Shown here: in pieces, positions 47,749 to 59,703 of the stretch
How positions within the stretch are numbered: the first letter of the stretch is position 1
How the letters are laid out: each line of letters starts with the position of its first letter
Source: Gymnothorax reevesii
Taxonomy: Eukaryota; Chordata; Actinopteri; Anguilliformes; Muraenidae
Direction: 5' to 3'
Assembly: GCA_029721435.1 (NCBI GenBank)
Contig: CM056578.1
Span: forward strand, 18,077,911 to 18,141,910
Length of the DNA: 64,000 bases
Notes under the pieces: model-generated
Databases searched by the model: none
Told to the model about the DNA's origin: nothing
The model's input: only the letters and a program-made list of their open reading frames with translations
Program-made: the position numbers and the translations under genes

Positions 47749-47892
47749 TTGCCACTCATTGATGTCTTGCTGTAAACGTTGCTGCAATACTTCAATTGCT
47801 TCCTCCTCCTGTTCGGGGTCGTATTCGGGATCAAACAAGTATGGTCCTACAGCAATAGATGCTGCGGAGAGCTGTTCTGAAATACCTGCCAT
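47749..47892 (-). CDS. Putative first exon of an unidentified acidic protein
   Basis: An ATG at 47892 in good context (CAAGATGGCAGG) opens a 48-codon frame ending at a possible GT donor (CAA|GTTGAAAT). The peptide has a Ser/Ala N-terminus, GPYLFDPEYDPEQ, an EEEEA cluster and a Gln-rich end. PYLFxPEY-type starts are familiar from transposon-associated proteins with a P2X7-tail-like domain in fish, but no downstream exon of that kind was found here. Upstream (47,940-48,130) are CCAATCAGAGCAG and CAGCATAATACGGGACCTTT, which resemble ends of fish DNA transposons. It may be a transposon exon remnant. Confidence 0.35.
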
Positions 47893-48267
47893 CTTGATTT
47901 CCTGGTTTTCCGGGTCTGCACCTTCCTCTGGAATCTAAGTGGCCAGGTAGCCAATCAGAGCAGTTCCTTATTAGCATAGCCTCCCCACTCAAAACAGGTC
48001 GTGTTTCAGGTCAGCACAGACGGTGAGAGAAGAGATCTCACTAGGCCTGGATGTGTGTGGTTTTTTTCTTGTGACTGAATTCTTAAAATCATTTTAAAGA
48101 CCCATTGGAAATATTTTAAATGACTAAATACAGCATAATACGGGACCTTTGAAAAGACTCATGTAGGCCTGTTCAACTGCCTGGTGGCCATGGAGAGGGA
48201 GGTTCTGTCAGTGTTTCAGTTCTGTTATTATTTTTTATGTTTTGTCTGATTTTGCTGTTTATTTATG

Positions 48268-48980
48268 TCCCCGAAGCCGAATGGCGTTCCGGGGATATTA
48301 TGTTTTTGGTCCGACCGCCGCCGCAGCTGCCGCCGTGCCGCCCTACGTGTTAACTCAATAACTTCAGTAATATTTCAATTAGAAATTTCAAGTTTTGCAT
48401 ATGAGTAAGTTTCATAAAGAGGATGAACTGATTCGATTTTGTACAATTTACAATTTCTAGATTGGCCACCAGGGGCCAAAAACCGAAAAAAAATCACTGT
48501 TTTGATCATATCTCTGGAAATATTCGTCCGATTGATCTCAAATCAAGTGCAAATGAAAGGTCATGACCTGAGAATGTGTCCCACGATGACATTATACCTG
48601 TTTGGTTCAAAATTTTGACCCAAGGTGGAGCTTTGTCCCATAAAATTCACCATTTTTGCCATATCTTTCGAACTATTTGTCCAATTGACATGAAACTATG
48701 TTCAACTGCAAGGTCATGACCTCACAACGTGTCACATGATGACATCATACCTGTATGGTTCAATATTTTGCCACCAAGTGGCGCTTTGTGATGGAAAATT
48801 ACCATTTTGGCCATATCTTCAGAACCATTTGTCTGATTGACCTGAAATTAAGTTCAAATGAAAGGTCATGACCTGAGGGGCTTTATATTGTATTGGGTCT
48901 ATTCAAGGATTGGGGAACTGGAGGATTGGGGGCGTTCGGGGATATACCCCAAGCCGTCGCCTCCGACGGCATAAGCCTAG
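48268..48980 (+). mobile_element. Helitron-like non-autonomous element, copy A
   Basis: Starts TCCCCGAA, ends CTAG followed by T, and has a GC hairpin GCCGTCG-CCTC-CGACGGC (48953-48970) six bases before CTAG. No terminal inverted repeat with target duplication is seen. Those are Helitron end rules (5' TC, 3' hairpin plus CTRR). The interior has degenerate ~127-bp modules with AGGTCATGACCT, GATGACAT.ATACCTG and CCATATCTTC words. Copies B and C are at 50487-53527 and 53628-54328. Confidence 0.65.
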
Positions 48981-48989
48981 TTTTATGTT

Positions 48990-49620
48990 AGTACTTTTAT
49001 TCTCGTAATTGTATTATTACCCCTTGTTTTATCCTCACTCCCCATTCACTTCACATACGCCTCTGTTTTCATTCTGACTTCCACACTCACCCTCCCCAGA
49101 TTCTGTTGGTTTTTTCTTTTCCTTTAGTTTCCTTGTTTATAATCACACCTCAAGGTTGGCTTCCTAGTTCTCCCACACCTGTTTCCTCACCTTCATTGTT
49201 TGTTTTCTCTACTTTACATTGAGACACTTTTAGTTTGTTTCTTTTTGTGTTTGTTGCCTTTCTGAGCCGTCATACAAGCCATGTTATTCCGAGTGAGAGT
49301 TTCGGGATCTGATTTCTATTTGTCCTCTGATTTATGAGATTGCCTACTTCTTTGTGTACAGTGCTTTTCTGTTTATGACTGTGGCTGGCTGCTGATTCTG
49401 ATGACCTTTAACTTGGGTATTTTCACCATCTGTTTTTCGAACTTTGGGACTGTTTACCAATTACGATTTAGATTATCCCTTTGATGCTCTATTGTCACTG
49501 CTGACTAGGATTGTATGACCATGAGCAAATATCTTAATAAACCTGTGGAGCAAAATTTCTGTTTGCGCCTGAGTCCTGAGACCAGTCCCTGTCTGCATTG
49601 GGATTGAGGATCTGTGGCCA
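48990..49620 (+). repeat. Possible LTR-like or LINE-tail remnant
   Basis: T/C-rich sequence with TTTTGTGTTTGTTGCCTTTC-type words and CTTAATAAACCTGTGGAGC, followed by CGCCTGAGTCCTGAGACC near 49566. This order is common in fish LTR or LINE 3' regions. No ends were found. Confidence 0.3.
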
Positions 49621-49629
49621 GGGCAGCAG

Positions 49630-50486
49630 ACACTGCAGCAGTCAAGGTGAATCCATAATATCCCCTCATAATTTGGGGTGTATAATATTGCATTTATGCT
49701 GAAACACACCAACATCAACAGCCACTATGGCTGATGAGGACTGGCATTTAAAAGCCCTGGGCAAGAATCGCTTACCCTTTGGACCAGAGATGCTAACTCT
49801 AGCGCTTGAAGTCAGATGTCTTCCCAGTCTCCTTCCTCTCAGGTAATAAACTTTGCCATTAATGTTTGTCATTAGTCTATCATCACATTTGATATTCAGG
49901 GAAAGGCAGGGTGCGGTTCCTAGCCCTAAGGACTGTAATTTGAAGAACAGAGCTATTGCGTATGTGAGTACTGTAGCTATTGTGTGATGTGCATTGTGCC
50001 TTGTGTGCTTCGGTGGCCTCTAAAACCAGCAGAAATGCCGGCACAGCATCAAAATTCCTAGCTGCACCCTCGTGTGCGAGCATTTTCTTTTCAAATGATC
50101 GTAGCGCATTCTCCCCTTCAGGGGTGTTATTCATGCTATCCCTGCTCTTGAAATATGACCTCCACTAATTTGAGCGACTGTGAACCGAGATTAATGAAAT
50201 TTGGGTCCTAAAAGGGCATTGATCCAGCCTCAACATACTTTGTTTCCAAGAATCGGGTGAGGTGAGGAGTTAGAGTCGGGGAACATATTGGAACAACTGC
50301 AGCATTTTCCGCTCCCAGAGATGCCTGGCCAATAGATGAAACAATGTCTCTTTCTGACTGAATGACGGATTGACTAAGCGACTGACCAAAACGGTCCCCT
50401 GACCCATCATACAGTGATGCTCTACTGACACTCTGTCAAAGCCTTGACATACGATACAAAGGGAGTCGTTTGGCGTAATTATTATA
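49630..50486. other. Non-coding sequence, nothing recognised
   Basis: A minus-strand open frame at 49883-50134 has no recognisable family. Only AAAGGGAGTCGT near 50459 stands out; it recurs before copy C of the Helitron-like element. Confidence 0.35.
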
Positions 50487-53400
50487 TCCCCGAATGCCAA
50501 ATGGCGTTTCGGGGATATTATGTTTTAGGTCCGACAGCCGCCGCCGCGCCACCCTACATGTTAACGCAATAACTTCAGTAATATTTCAATTAGAAATTTT
50601 ATGTTTTGCATGTAAGTAAGTATCATAAAGAGGAAGAGCTGATTTGATTTTGGACAACTTACATTTGGGTCCATCCATGCAATAGGGTACAGAAGTGTGA
50701 CATAGACATGGTATTTTAGAACATGCCCCATGATAACCATTTTTTGGGTTCAGGTAGTTCAATTAATATACTTTTCAGTGAAACAGAAGACAAGATAATG
50801 CTACTGCTTGGAAAGTCGTTATTTTGCTTGATGTATGACCTTATGAAAATTGTCACTTACATGACATTGACAAGTAAGTCCTCCCAAAAATCTGCAAAAT
50901 TATGAAAAGAAAGAGATTCTGTTGTTTTTCAGTAAGTAAATGCTTTTTTCTAAAGGATTGGGTTCAAACATTTGCAAAATACAACTTGAAGGTCTCGCAA
51001 ATATAGTTGACACTTGCTGCCCTGAGGTGGCCTTGGGTCACACTTGGTTAAGATTCTTTTTTTTTACAAAACAGACCCTCATTATTGTACAAATACATTT
51101 TTTTCTGCTATTGGTGGCATATATTTTCAATGATAAGTGATAAAAAACAAGCCAGCTTTGGTTATATAATAATAGACTAGGTGAACGTTACATGCGTGAT
51201 GAAAATGCTGGACAGAAAAACGTCACTTCCGTGATAAATGTCACTTCCGTGATGTAACTCTTCACGATATGTTCCTGTTTTTATTTGAACTTTACATACA
51301 TCAGAACTGTCCTTAAACAGTTGTAATCTCCTAAACCCTTTAATTTGTATTGCATAATGTACTTCTTGTTATATATGCAAGGAATGTTGACAAAATAATC
51401 AGTGTTTATTTCTATACTTGCGAAAATAAAATGGTTGTTATTCTGCTGTCCTTCATATGTAATGGGTTATTATTAGTTGAACTCATGAATGGACTACACT
51501 AGCACCATTCAATGATGATCTCACAAGTGAGCTTACAGTAAGTGAGGCGATGAAGAGTACCTGGTACCGAGTGAGACGGTGGAGGTCGAACTACGTGAGG
51601 TGGAGAATGTGGCCAGAAAAAAAAAAGTCAAAAGTATCAGTACTTCTCTTTTTAAAATTATATTCTGGAATGTAATAGAACATCTCCACAAAAGTAAAAT
51701 TGGAACAACAGAACAAAACAAGTGGCATAGAATTTCGATCATTCTCAACCTTAGTTGCAACAATTTTCTTTGTGCTTCAATATATTAGTTCATAACTTGC
51801 ATCATTTCAAAAAGAATTGAGGATTAACTACCGATATTTCTGCAGAGGAGGTAGCGGTTTAATCGACTATACTGCAATTTTGTCATGGAAGATTCTGATG
51901 AAGTGTCTATTGCACTGAGCAGTTTGTTTTGTGAAGTTTTAGTGCAGGGGTCACCAACCCTGACGTTTAGACACAATTTTTGTCACAAACGTAACAATGA
52001 CATGATTATGAGAAGTTCATAATCACGGCTCTGCACTGCGTTGACAATTTGAATGAATGGCGCAATATGGTAACTACCCTGAACTTGGATATAGCGTAAG
52101 CAATACAACCACCAAAAAAAAAAGTACAGAACACGCAATCAACCTGTCACAGGCCGAAGGAACGCCGAAAAAGAGAATACTTGGAACAATCGTGACCCTT
52201 AACAGCCGTGAAGTGATGTCCATCGTCATGTTTGACAATCGGTCAAAACATGCTCAACGCAAGTGCATCCACTTTTAGGATGCAAAACAACGAGGGTAAA
52301 GCCCTAAAGTTTGCTTCATATTGCCACTAATTTTACGTCAGAAGGTTATATCGTACCTCTATATGATAATCCACAAAAGACTGCTTGATTGCACGAAAGT
52401 AATTCTTAGAACGAACGTGATTTGTGGAAATGAGTTGACGGAAAAACTTATCCGAGTCGGCTGGACGCCATCCTGCGGCTTCCTGCTTTATCCTCAGATC
52501 CAACGACTTGGGTAGCATTGAAAACAAGAATTGACGACCTCGGCGCTGATGTAGATGTGGAAATGTGGAAATTATGGTCGGTGAAATCCGTTCTTGAACG
52601 TTACGTGACAGTTGACGGAATTTCCGCATTGAAATTATTATGAGCTCCTCTGAATCACCAGTTGTTTTGACAAGTGGGGGATGAACTGAATTTATTACTC
52701 TGACAAATAAACATCACAACCGGGGTCTAAGTTTGTTTATTCAAACATTCTTTGAGCACGAAAACAAATGTCAGAGTTCAGGCTCTTGTTTGACGGAATT
52801 CATCACGAAAGTGACACGGGAAAATTTGTTTTTAAATATGAAAAATAAGCTTTTTAATTTTTGAAAACAAGTTTGAGAGTGGTTAATCAGATGCTGATAA
52901 TAAGATTAGTTGCTGTATGCAAATACTACAGCCTTTTGAATATTCTCAGGAAAGCTTCAAAAATACAATGCAGAAAATGTCACAAAATGACGTTTGAAAA
53001 TCGACCAATTTTTCACACATTTTCAAGTGCTGTAAAAATACTAAGGAACAAAGCATATTGAAACTATAGAAGTTATCTCCCCTTGCGATGTACTTTTTGG
53101 CAATATATAAATATTCCACATATCACTTATTGTCATGGCACACAACTGAGCTTGTTTCACAAGGCAATAAAATACACATTTGCATGGATTTACTAGATTG
53201 GCCACCAGGGGCCAAAAACGGAAAAATCACAGTTTTTATCATATCTCTGGAAATACTTGTTTGATTGACCTCAGATCAAGTGCAAATGAAAGGTCATGAC
53301 CTGAGGATGTGTCCCATGATGACATTATACCTGCATGGTTCAATATTTTGCCACCAGGTGGTGCTTTGTGATGGAAACTTACCATTTTGGCCATATCTTC

Positions 53401-53527
53401 AGAACCATTTGTCCGATTGACCTGAAATTAAGTTCAAATGAAAGTCTATTCAAGGATTGGGGAATCGGAGGATGGGGGGCATTCGGGGATATACCACAAG
53501 TCGTCGCCTCAGACAACATAAGCCTAG
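50487..53527 (+). mobile_element. Helitron-like element, copy B, split by a 2.5-kb insertion
   Basis: Left piece 50487-50671 starts TCCCCGAATGCC after an A. Right piece from about 53190 resumes with CTAGATTGGCCACCAGGGGC and ends with AAGCCTAG followed by T at 53527. The break lies at the same internal site as the uninterrupted sequence in copies A and C (between CAATTTACA and TCTAGATTGG). The 3' hairpin is eroded. One internal module is deleted in the right piece. Confidence 0.65.
50672..53189. mobile_element. ~2.5-kb insertion of unknown type inside Helitron copy B
   Basis: Comparison with copies A and C shows that this whole stretch is extra. The ends carry CCATGCAA on the left (near 50684) and TTGCATGG on the right (near 53178), a short inverted pair. 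TTA flanks both sides, but the junction is not clean enough to call a target-site duplication. Two short unrelated open frames (52057-52278 plus, 52629-52333 minus) match nothing I recognise. A 17-bp direct repeat with GTCACTTCCGTGAT is at about 51221-51257. It could be an unclassified DNA transposon or composite insertion. Confidence 0.55.
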
Positions 53528-53627
53528 TTCAGTTTTGTTTTTAAACTGAATTGGGGAAAGGGAGTCGTAACATAAAATTTGTACTGTTATCTGAGATCTA
53601 GACTGGGGAAAGAGAATCATAATTGTA
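53528..53627. repeat. Short duplicated spacer between Helitron copies B and C
   Basis: GGGGAAAGGGAGTCGTAA (near 53551) and GGGGAAAGAGAATCATAA (near 53605) are about 54 bases apart. A similar AAAGGGAGTCGT precedes copy B at 50459. The shared flank suggests that copy C arose with copy B by local duplication. Confidence 0.5.
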
Positions 53628-54328
53628 TCTCCGAACAGCGTTTCGGAGATATTACATTTTTTGGTCCGACCGCCGCCGCCGCGCCGCCTTACTTGTTAGC
53701 GCGATAACTTCAGTAATATTTCAATTAGAAATTTCTTGTTTTGTATATAAGTAAGTATCATAAAGAGGAAGAACTGATCCGATTTTGGACAATTTACAAT
53801 ATCTAGATTGGCCACCAGGGGCCAAAAAAAAACCGGAAAAATCACTGTTTTTATTATATCTCTGGAAATATTTGTCCGATTGACCTCAAATCAAGTGCAA
53901 ATGAAAGGTAATGGCCTGAGGATGTGTCCCCCAATGACATTATACCTGTTTGTTTCAAAATTTTGACACAAGGTGGAGCTTTGTCACATAAAATTCACCA
54001 TTTTTGCCATATCTTTGGAACTATTTGTCCAATTGACATGATACATTGTGCAACTGCAAGGTCATGACCTCACAATGTGTCACACGATGACATCATACCT
54101 GTATGGTTCAATATTTTGCCACCAGGTGGAGCTTTGTGATGGAAAATTACCATTTTGGCCATATCTTCAGAACCATTTGTCTAACTGACCTGAAATTAAG
54201 TTCAAATGAAAGGTCATGACCTGAAGGGCTTTTTATTGTATTGGGTCTATTCGAGGATTGGGGAATTGTAGGATTGGGGGCGTTCGGGGATATAACCCAA
54301 ACCATAGCCTCTGACGGCATAAGCCTAG
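53628..54328 (+). mobile_element. Helitron-like non-autonomous element, copy C
   Basis: Starts TCTCCGAACAGCG after an A and ends GGCATAAGCCTAG. It is collinear with copy A over its full length (701 against 713 bp), with the same internal AGGTCATGACCT modules and GCCACCAGG(T/G)GG words. The base after CTAG is C rather than T. Confidence 0.65.
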
Positions 54329-54444
54329 CTTGAAAATGCACTCACACAATGCAATACCTGCTAGCATCCCTGTTGTGCAGCGTTGAGTACATGCAGAAAG
54401 CAGCATTTGTTTTTTTAAAATAGATGCCAACCACCTTATATGTA

Positions 54445-56043
54445 CACTGCCCTCCATAATTATTGGCACCCCTGGTTAAGATGTGTTCTTTAGCATCTAA
54501 TAAATTCAGCCTTTTTCAAAATAATATTGGACCACAAGGAAAAAAAGAGGAAAATCCAACCTTTAATTCAAGTGCATTTATTCAGTGGGGAAAAATAAAA
54601 TCTTTCTTTTCTTTGATTTTCTTATGCATGAAATCATGTGTGCCAAAATTATTAGCAGCCCTGATGTAATACTTTATAAAACCCCATTTTGCCAACTGAA
54701 CAGCATCCAATCTTCTCCTATAATGTTTCACAAGATGGGAGAATACAGAAAGAGGGATCTTCGACCATTCCTCCTTGCACAATCTCTCTAAATCATCCAG
54801 CGACCTGGGTCCTCTTCTCTGCACTCTCCTCTTTAGTTTACTCCACAGGTTTTCAATGGGGTTGAGGTCTGGGGACTGAGATGGCCATGGGAGGAGCTTG
54901 ATTCTGTGTCTGGTGAACCATTTCTGTGTAGATTTTGCCACATGTTATCTTGCTGAAAGACCCAGTGATGACCCATCTTCAGCTTTTGGGCAGAGGCCAC
55001 CAGAATTTGATTTAAAATGTCCTGGTATTTCAAAGCATTCATGATGCCATGCACCCTACCAAGGTTCCCAGGGCCTCTGGAAGAGAAACAGGCCCACAGC
55101 ATCCTCCCCCATACTTCACAGTGGGCATAAGGTGCTTTTCTGCATACTCATCTTTTGTGTTCTGCCTGACCCACTTACCGTGTTTGTTGCCAAAAAGCTC
55201 TATCTTGGTCTCATCTGACCAAAGCACACGGTCCCAGTTGAAGTCCCAGTACCGCTTAGCAAACTCCAGATGTTTGCGTTTATGATTGTAAGTGAGAAAA
55301 GGTTCTTTCCGTGCATGCCTCCCAAACAGCTTGTTGGCATGTAGATAGCTCCTGATGGTTGTTTTGGAGACTTTATGACCCCAAGATGCTACCATTTGTT
55401 GCAATTCTTTAACAGTGAGCTTTGAAGAACTTTTTATTCCTCTTACCATCCTCCTCACTGTGCTTGGTGGCAAAATAACCTTGCGTCCTCGTCCAGGCTT
55501 GTGTACCACTGTTCCAGTTGTTTTAAACTTCTTAATGATTCTTCGGCAGTAGACATGGGCAGGTGCAGGCGAGTGGCTATTTTCTTGTAGCCATTGCCTG
55601 ACTTGTGAAGATCGACACACATCTGCCTTACTTGAATGGTGTGTTCCTTTGTCTTTCCCATGTTGAAGAGTGGATAAGAGAAATGGCCTCTGTGTCACGT
55701 CATATTTATACCCCAGGGAAACAGGAAGTGATGAATTACTAATTAAATGTTCCTAGATACTCTCATCAACTTTGTAAACTACTGTAGAAATGACAGAAAT
55801 ACTTCAATTACATTTATTACTCGGAATTGTTAGGGGTGCCAATAATTGTGGAACAGGTTATTTTATATAAAATAATTATTTCTTAGTCAGGGATTTTTTT
55901 TCACCTTAAAATTCACTTGAGTTGAAGGATACATTATTTTAATACAATTTTCAGTTTGAGTATGCTTCTGCAATAAATTTGAATTTATTTTAAGGCTTTT
56001 AACACATCTTAACCATGGATGCCAATAATTATGGAGGGCGCTG
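54445..56043 (-). mobile_element. Tc1-like transposon, 1,599 bp
   Basis: The ends CACTGCCCTCCATAATTATT (left) and CAGCGCCCTCCATAATTATT (right, reverse complement) are flanked by TA at 54443-54444 and 56044-56045. A GGTTAAGATGTGTT stretch continues in both. An inner repeat CACAATTATTGGCACCCCTA near 55844 is typical of this family. Transposase is on the minus strand and broken. Confidence 0.92.
54612..55661 (-). pseudogene. Tc1-like transposase, broken by several frameshifts
   Basis: Starts MGKTKEHTIQVRQMCVDLHK at 55661. The frame then shifts; HTH and GRPR-like region IIKKFKTTGTVVHKPGRGRK follows, then VLWSDETKIELFG with the first catalytic Asp, another shift near 55080, FQQDN with the second Asp followed by a short deletion of the usual Lys-His-Thr region, and after another shift SPDLNPIENLWSKLKRRV with the third acidic residue. 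The C-terminus is otherwise normal. Not functional. Confidence 0.9.
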
Positions 56044-56049
56044 TACTCA

Positions 56050-56560
56050 AACTTGACAGAAGGACAGACTTCATCATTTTGTGATGAATTTTGTTTTACC
56101 AAATATTTTGTGGTGTTTTCACAATGAAAACAACTCACTGCATGCATCCTCATATATGTATCTACGTGGTTCAGGTATGCAACATTAGATGAAACATGTA
56201 CTGTCAAAATACTCCAAGTGCCAAATGTCTGTTTCAAACCTAGTTGTCCCATGGTTTCAAAATTCCAATGGAATCAACAAAGTGGAAGCCCTTACACTAG
56301 AATTTAAAAAAATACCCATTCCTAAAACCAAAATGATTCGTACCTCAGTACAAAGCAATAGACGCTGCTCAGCTGAACATAGTGGTGGAACAAAAAATTT
56401 CTTTGAACTGATTTTAAGTCTTATCCTGTTTTCAATCATTGTCTTTCAATCACGAGTTTTCCAATAATTCGAATAATCCATTCAGAGGACTAGTACTGAT
56501 ACAATCTTGTTCAAGATCTGGTAAAATGAAAAGTAAAAATTATAGTTATTTATAGTTAGA
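56050..56560. other. Non-coding sequence, nothing recognised
   Basis: No exon or repeat with visible ends between the two Tc1-related elements. Confidence 0.4.
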
Positions 56561-56565
56561 TACAA

Positions 56566-58019
56566 ACATACTTGGACCGTGACACAATTTTCATTGTTTT
56601 AGCTATGCATGTCACCACAGTGGATTTGTAAAGAAACATTCTCAATGTACTTGTAGTGTGGATTTCATCTTCAGTGTAAAGCTTTTGTCAAAGATATTTT
56701 ATGACCTATGTTGGAATTACACATATTTTATACGCAGTCCCCTCGGTTTTAAGGGCTATAAGGTAATTATACAAATTGACAAAATCATCAATTGAACTGT
56801 CATTTTTAATACCCAGTGGCAAACTCTTTGCAGCAATGACCACCTGAAGTCTGGAACCAATGGACATCAGAGCCTGGGTTTCTTCTCTGCCTTCAGTTCC
56901 TGCTTGGTTTTTTTGCGGCTTATTGCCTTTGGCAAGTGAAAACCACTCTCAGCTGGATTTAGGTCATGTGATTAAGCAGTCTATTGCCAAACAACCCACT
57001 TCTTTGCCGTGAAAAATTTTGGGTTTCTTTAGCAGTACGTTTCCAAGTCAACATCTATCAATACTGTGAAGTGTTGTCCAATGATTTCTGAGGATTTTGG
57101 CTGAATCTTAGCATATAATGTAGCCCTATACAATTCAGAATTCCTCTCGCAGCTTTTGTTAGCAGTCACACCACCAGTAGATAAAAGGGAACCAGCTCAA
57201 TTGGCAGCCATGCATGTTCACTTATGACCAGTCTTCACAGATGAGGTGATAGGCATCAGATCACGAGCGGTTCCCTCCCTTCTCCATATTCATCTTTTCC
57301 CATGAAAAAAAATTATTACAGACTGAAGCCAGTTTTATCTTATATATGTATGGTCAGACTGCATATATTTACTAAATAATAATGGAAAATTCACAAATGC
57401 ATACAATACACAAATTACCAATATTTTCATTCAGTCAGTAATAAGTTGAACTACTTATTACTTAATCTGTTGATATTTCTTACTAGAGTACTTTGGAATA
57501 ATTGATCATAAGTGACAGAATGAAATAGCAAAATTTCAAAGTGAAGCTGCTTACAGATCAGGCAATATGAGGGAACTCAGGTGCTCCAGGAAATTGATAA
57601 ATTAATTTATATTAATAATACAAAGCCCAAAATCAATCCAGTTCTCTGTCTAGTTGAGATCTAAAGGGAGATGAAATTTGAAAAAGATCAATGAAATAGC
57701 TTTTGAGTTATTGCATTTACACAAAGGATCAATGGCGAAAAAGGATGTGGCAGCAATGATGATTCCATTATACTGACAAAACGCAGTTTGCCGATATAAT
57801 TACTTATCATCCCTCAAGACAAGGGGGGGTACGCTTGGGAAAAGTGTGAAAATTCCTACAATGTTCACCTGATTTGGATGTAAATACCCTAAAATTGAAG
57901 CTGACTGTCTGCACTTTCAGGTCACATTTGAAATTTACATTAACTCCAAGATGCTGTGGGAGACAGCTGAAATAATAATAACTTTGTTAATGTCCAAATA
58001 ATTATGGAACTGATTGTAT
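56566..58019. mobile_element. Non-autonomous or decayed Tc1/mariner-like element
   Basis: TTGGACCGTGACACAATTTT near 56570 and the reverse complement of the right end, ATTTGGACATTAACAAAGTT near 58000, are diverged inverted ends; both lead into a TTTAGCTGT-type and ATTTGAAATG-type stretch. ATAATTATGGAACTGATTGT at the right border is typical of this group. The interior (56750-57840) has ATCAGATCACGAGCGGTTCC, a word seen in related fish elements, but no intact transposase. Confidence 0.5.
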
Positions 58020-58296
58020 ATTAGTTGTATGAGATCAAATAGCCATTCTCAAACTTGAATTCCATGCCAGTCAGGAAAGGGACAGAATACAGAACAAGAT
58101 AACCTTGAGTAAACTGAAGCAAACTGAAAAGATGACACGATGAATTGGCCGTAGAATTACTGAACAGTATTGAGGGTTCAAATGAGAAATGTACTGCAAA
58201 GCTATACTTCTTTAATGCCTTGTGAAGCAGGTTCAGAAAATACTTGTTTGCAGAAAAAATGAGACAAAGATGCAAATGTGATCTTGTCATGAACTA

Positions 58297-59703
58297 CAAC
58301 CCCAATTCCGGATACTTGGGATGAAGTGTAAATTGTGAATAAAATCAAAATGCAACGACTTTCAGATCACATGAGCCGATATGTTATTTACAAAAGAACA
58401 TAGATAACATTTCAAATGTTGAAACTGAGACTTCTTACATTTTTATCTACAAAATGAGCTCGTTTCAAATTTTCTGGCTGCAACAGGTCTCAAAAAAGTT
58501 GGGACCCAGGCATTAAACGGCTGAAAAAGCAATGAATATAAAAGAGAATCAGCTGAGAGAACATTCAGCAAGTAATTAAGTTAACTGGCATCAGGTATGT
58601 AACATGATTGGCTATAAAAGGGATGTCTAACAGACGCTGAGTCTCTCAGAAGTAAAGATGGCCAGAGGCTCTCTAACCTGTGGAGGCTTGCGTGAAAAAA
58701 TTGTGGAATACTTTAAAAACAATGTGTAAGGGACAAGGTCGAAGACCTTTACTGGATGCTCAAGATCTTCGGGCCCTCAGACGCCACTGCATCACTCACC
58801 GGCATGATTTTGTCTTTGACTTTATTGAAAGGGTCCAGGAATACTTCAGGAAACCACTGTCTGTAAACACAGTCTTCCGTGCCATCCACAGATGCCGCTT
58901 AAAGCTCTACCATGCAAAAAGGAAGCCATTCTTGAGCATGATCCAGAACCGCCACCGTGTTCTGTGGGCCAAGCCTCATTTAAAATGGATGTAGCAAAGC
59001 AGCAAAGTGTCCTGTGGAGTGACAAGTCCAAATTTGACATTCTCGTTGGAAATCATGGGCGTATGGGGATGCATGGTGTGGGACACTTGCATGTTTTAAA
59101 AAGCACCATAAATGCTGAAAGGTATATAATGGTTTTAGAGCAACATATGCTCCCCTCCAGATGACATCTATTCCAGGGAAGGCCTCAGCAGGACAATGCA
59201 GAACCACATACTGCAGCTATTACAACAGCATGGCTTCATAGTAGAAGAGTCCGTGTGCTGACCTGGCCTGCCTGCAGTCCTGATCTTTCACCGATTGAAA
59301 ACATTTGGCACATAATTGAATGAAAAGTCCATCAAAGGAGGCCCAAAACTCTCTAGCAGCTGGAAGCCTGTATTAAACAAGAGTGGGATCAAATTCCAAT
59401 GGCGAAATTCAAGAAACTCGTCTCCTCAATGCCCAGACGCCACCACTCCGTGTTAAAAAGAAGAGGGGATGCTACACAATGGAAAACAGGCCCCCGTCCC
59501 AACTTTTTTAGACCTGTAGCAGCCATCAAATTTGAAATGAGCTCATTTTGAGGATAAAATTGTAAGATTTCTCAGTTTCAACATTTGTAATGTTATCTCT
59601 GTTCTCTTTTGAATAAAACACTGGCTAGTGTGATTTAAAAGTCATTGCGTTTTGATTTTATCAACAATTTACACTTTATCCCAACTGTTTCGGAATTGGG
59701 TTG
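58297..59703 (+). mobile_element. Tc1/mariner transposon, full-length but decayed
   Basis: Left end CAACCCCAATTCCGGATACT follows TA (58295-58296); right end reads CCCAACTGTTTCGGAATTGG then GTTG at 59703. The inverted repeats extend about 80 bp through AAATTGTGAATAAAATCAAA. Same family as the truncated minus-strand copy at 25466-26456. Confidence 0.9.
58655..59460 (+). pseudogene. Tc1/mariner transposase with the HTH deleted
   Basis: The N-terminal frame runs GLREKIVEYFKNNV-like, then jumps directly to KGQGRRPLLDAQDLRALRRH. About 40 codons that hold the helix-turn-helix in the copy at 25.8-26.0 kb are missing. [19 protein letters not shown] follows; the first catalytic block WSDKSKFDI has Lys for the usual Glu after Asp, then SPDLSPIENIWHIIE is followed by a TGA at about 59320. 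Dead copy. Confidence 0.85.

Noticed and set aside
49883..50134. Minus-strand 83-aa frame starting MNNTPEGENALRSFEKKM
   Set aside because: No family recognised and no supporting exon; kept only as a remark.
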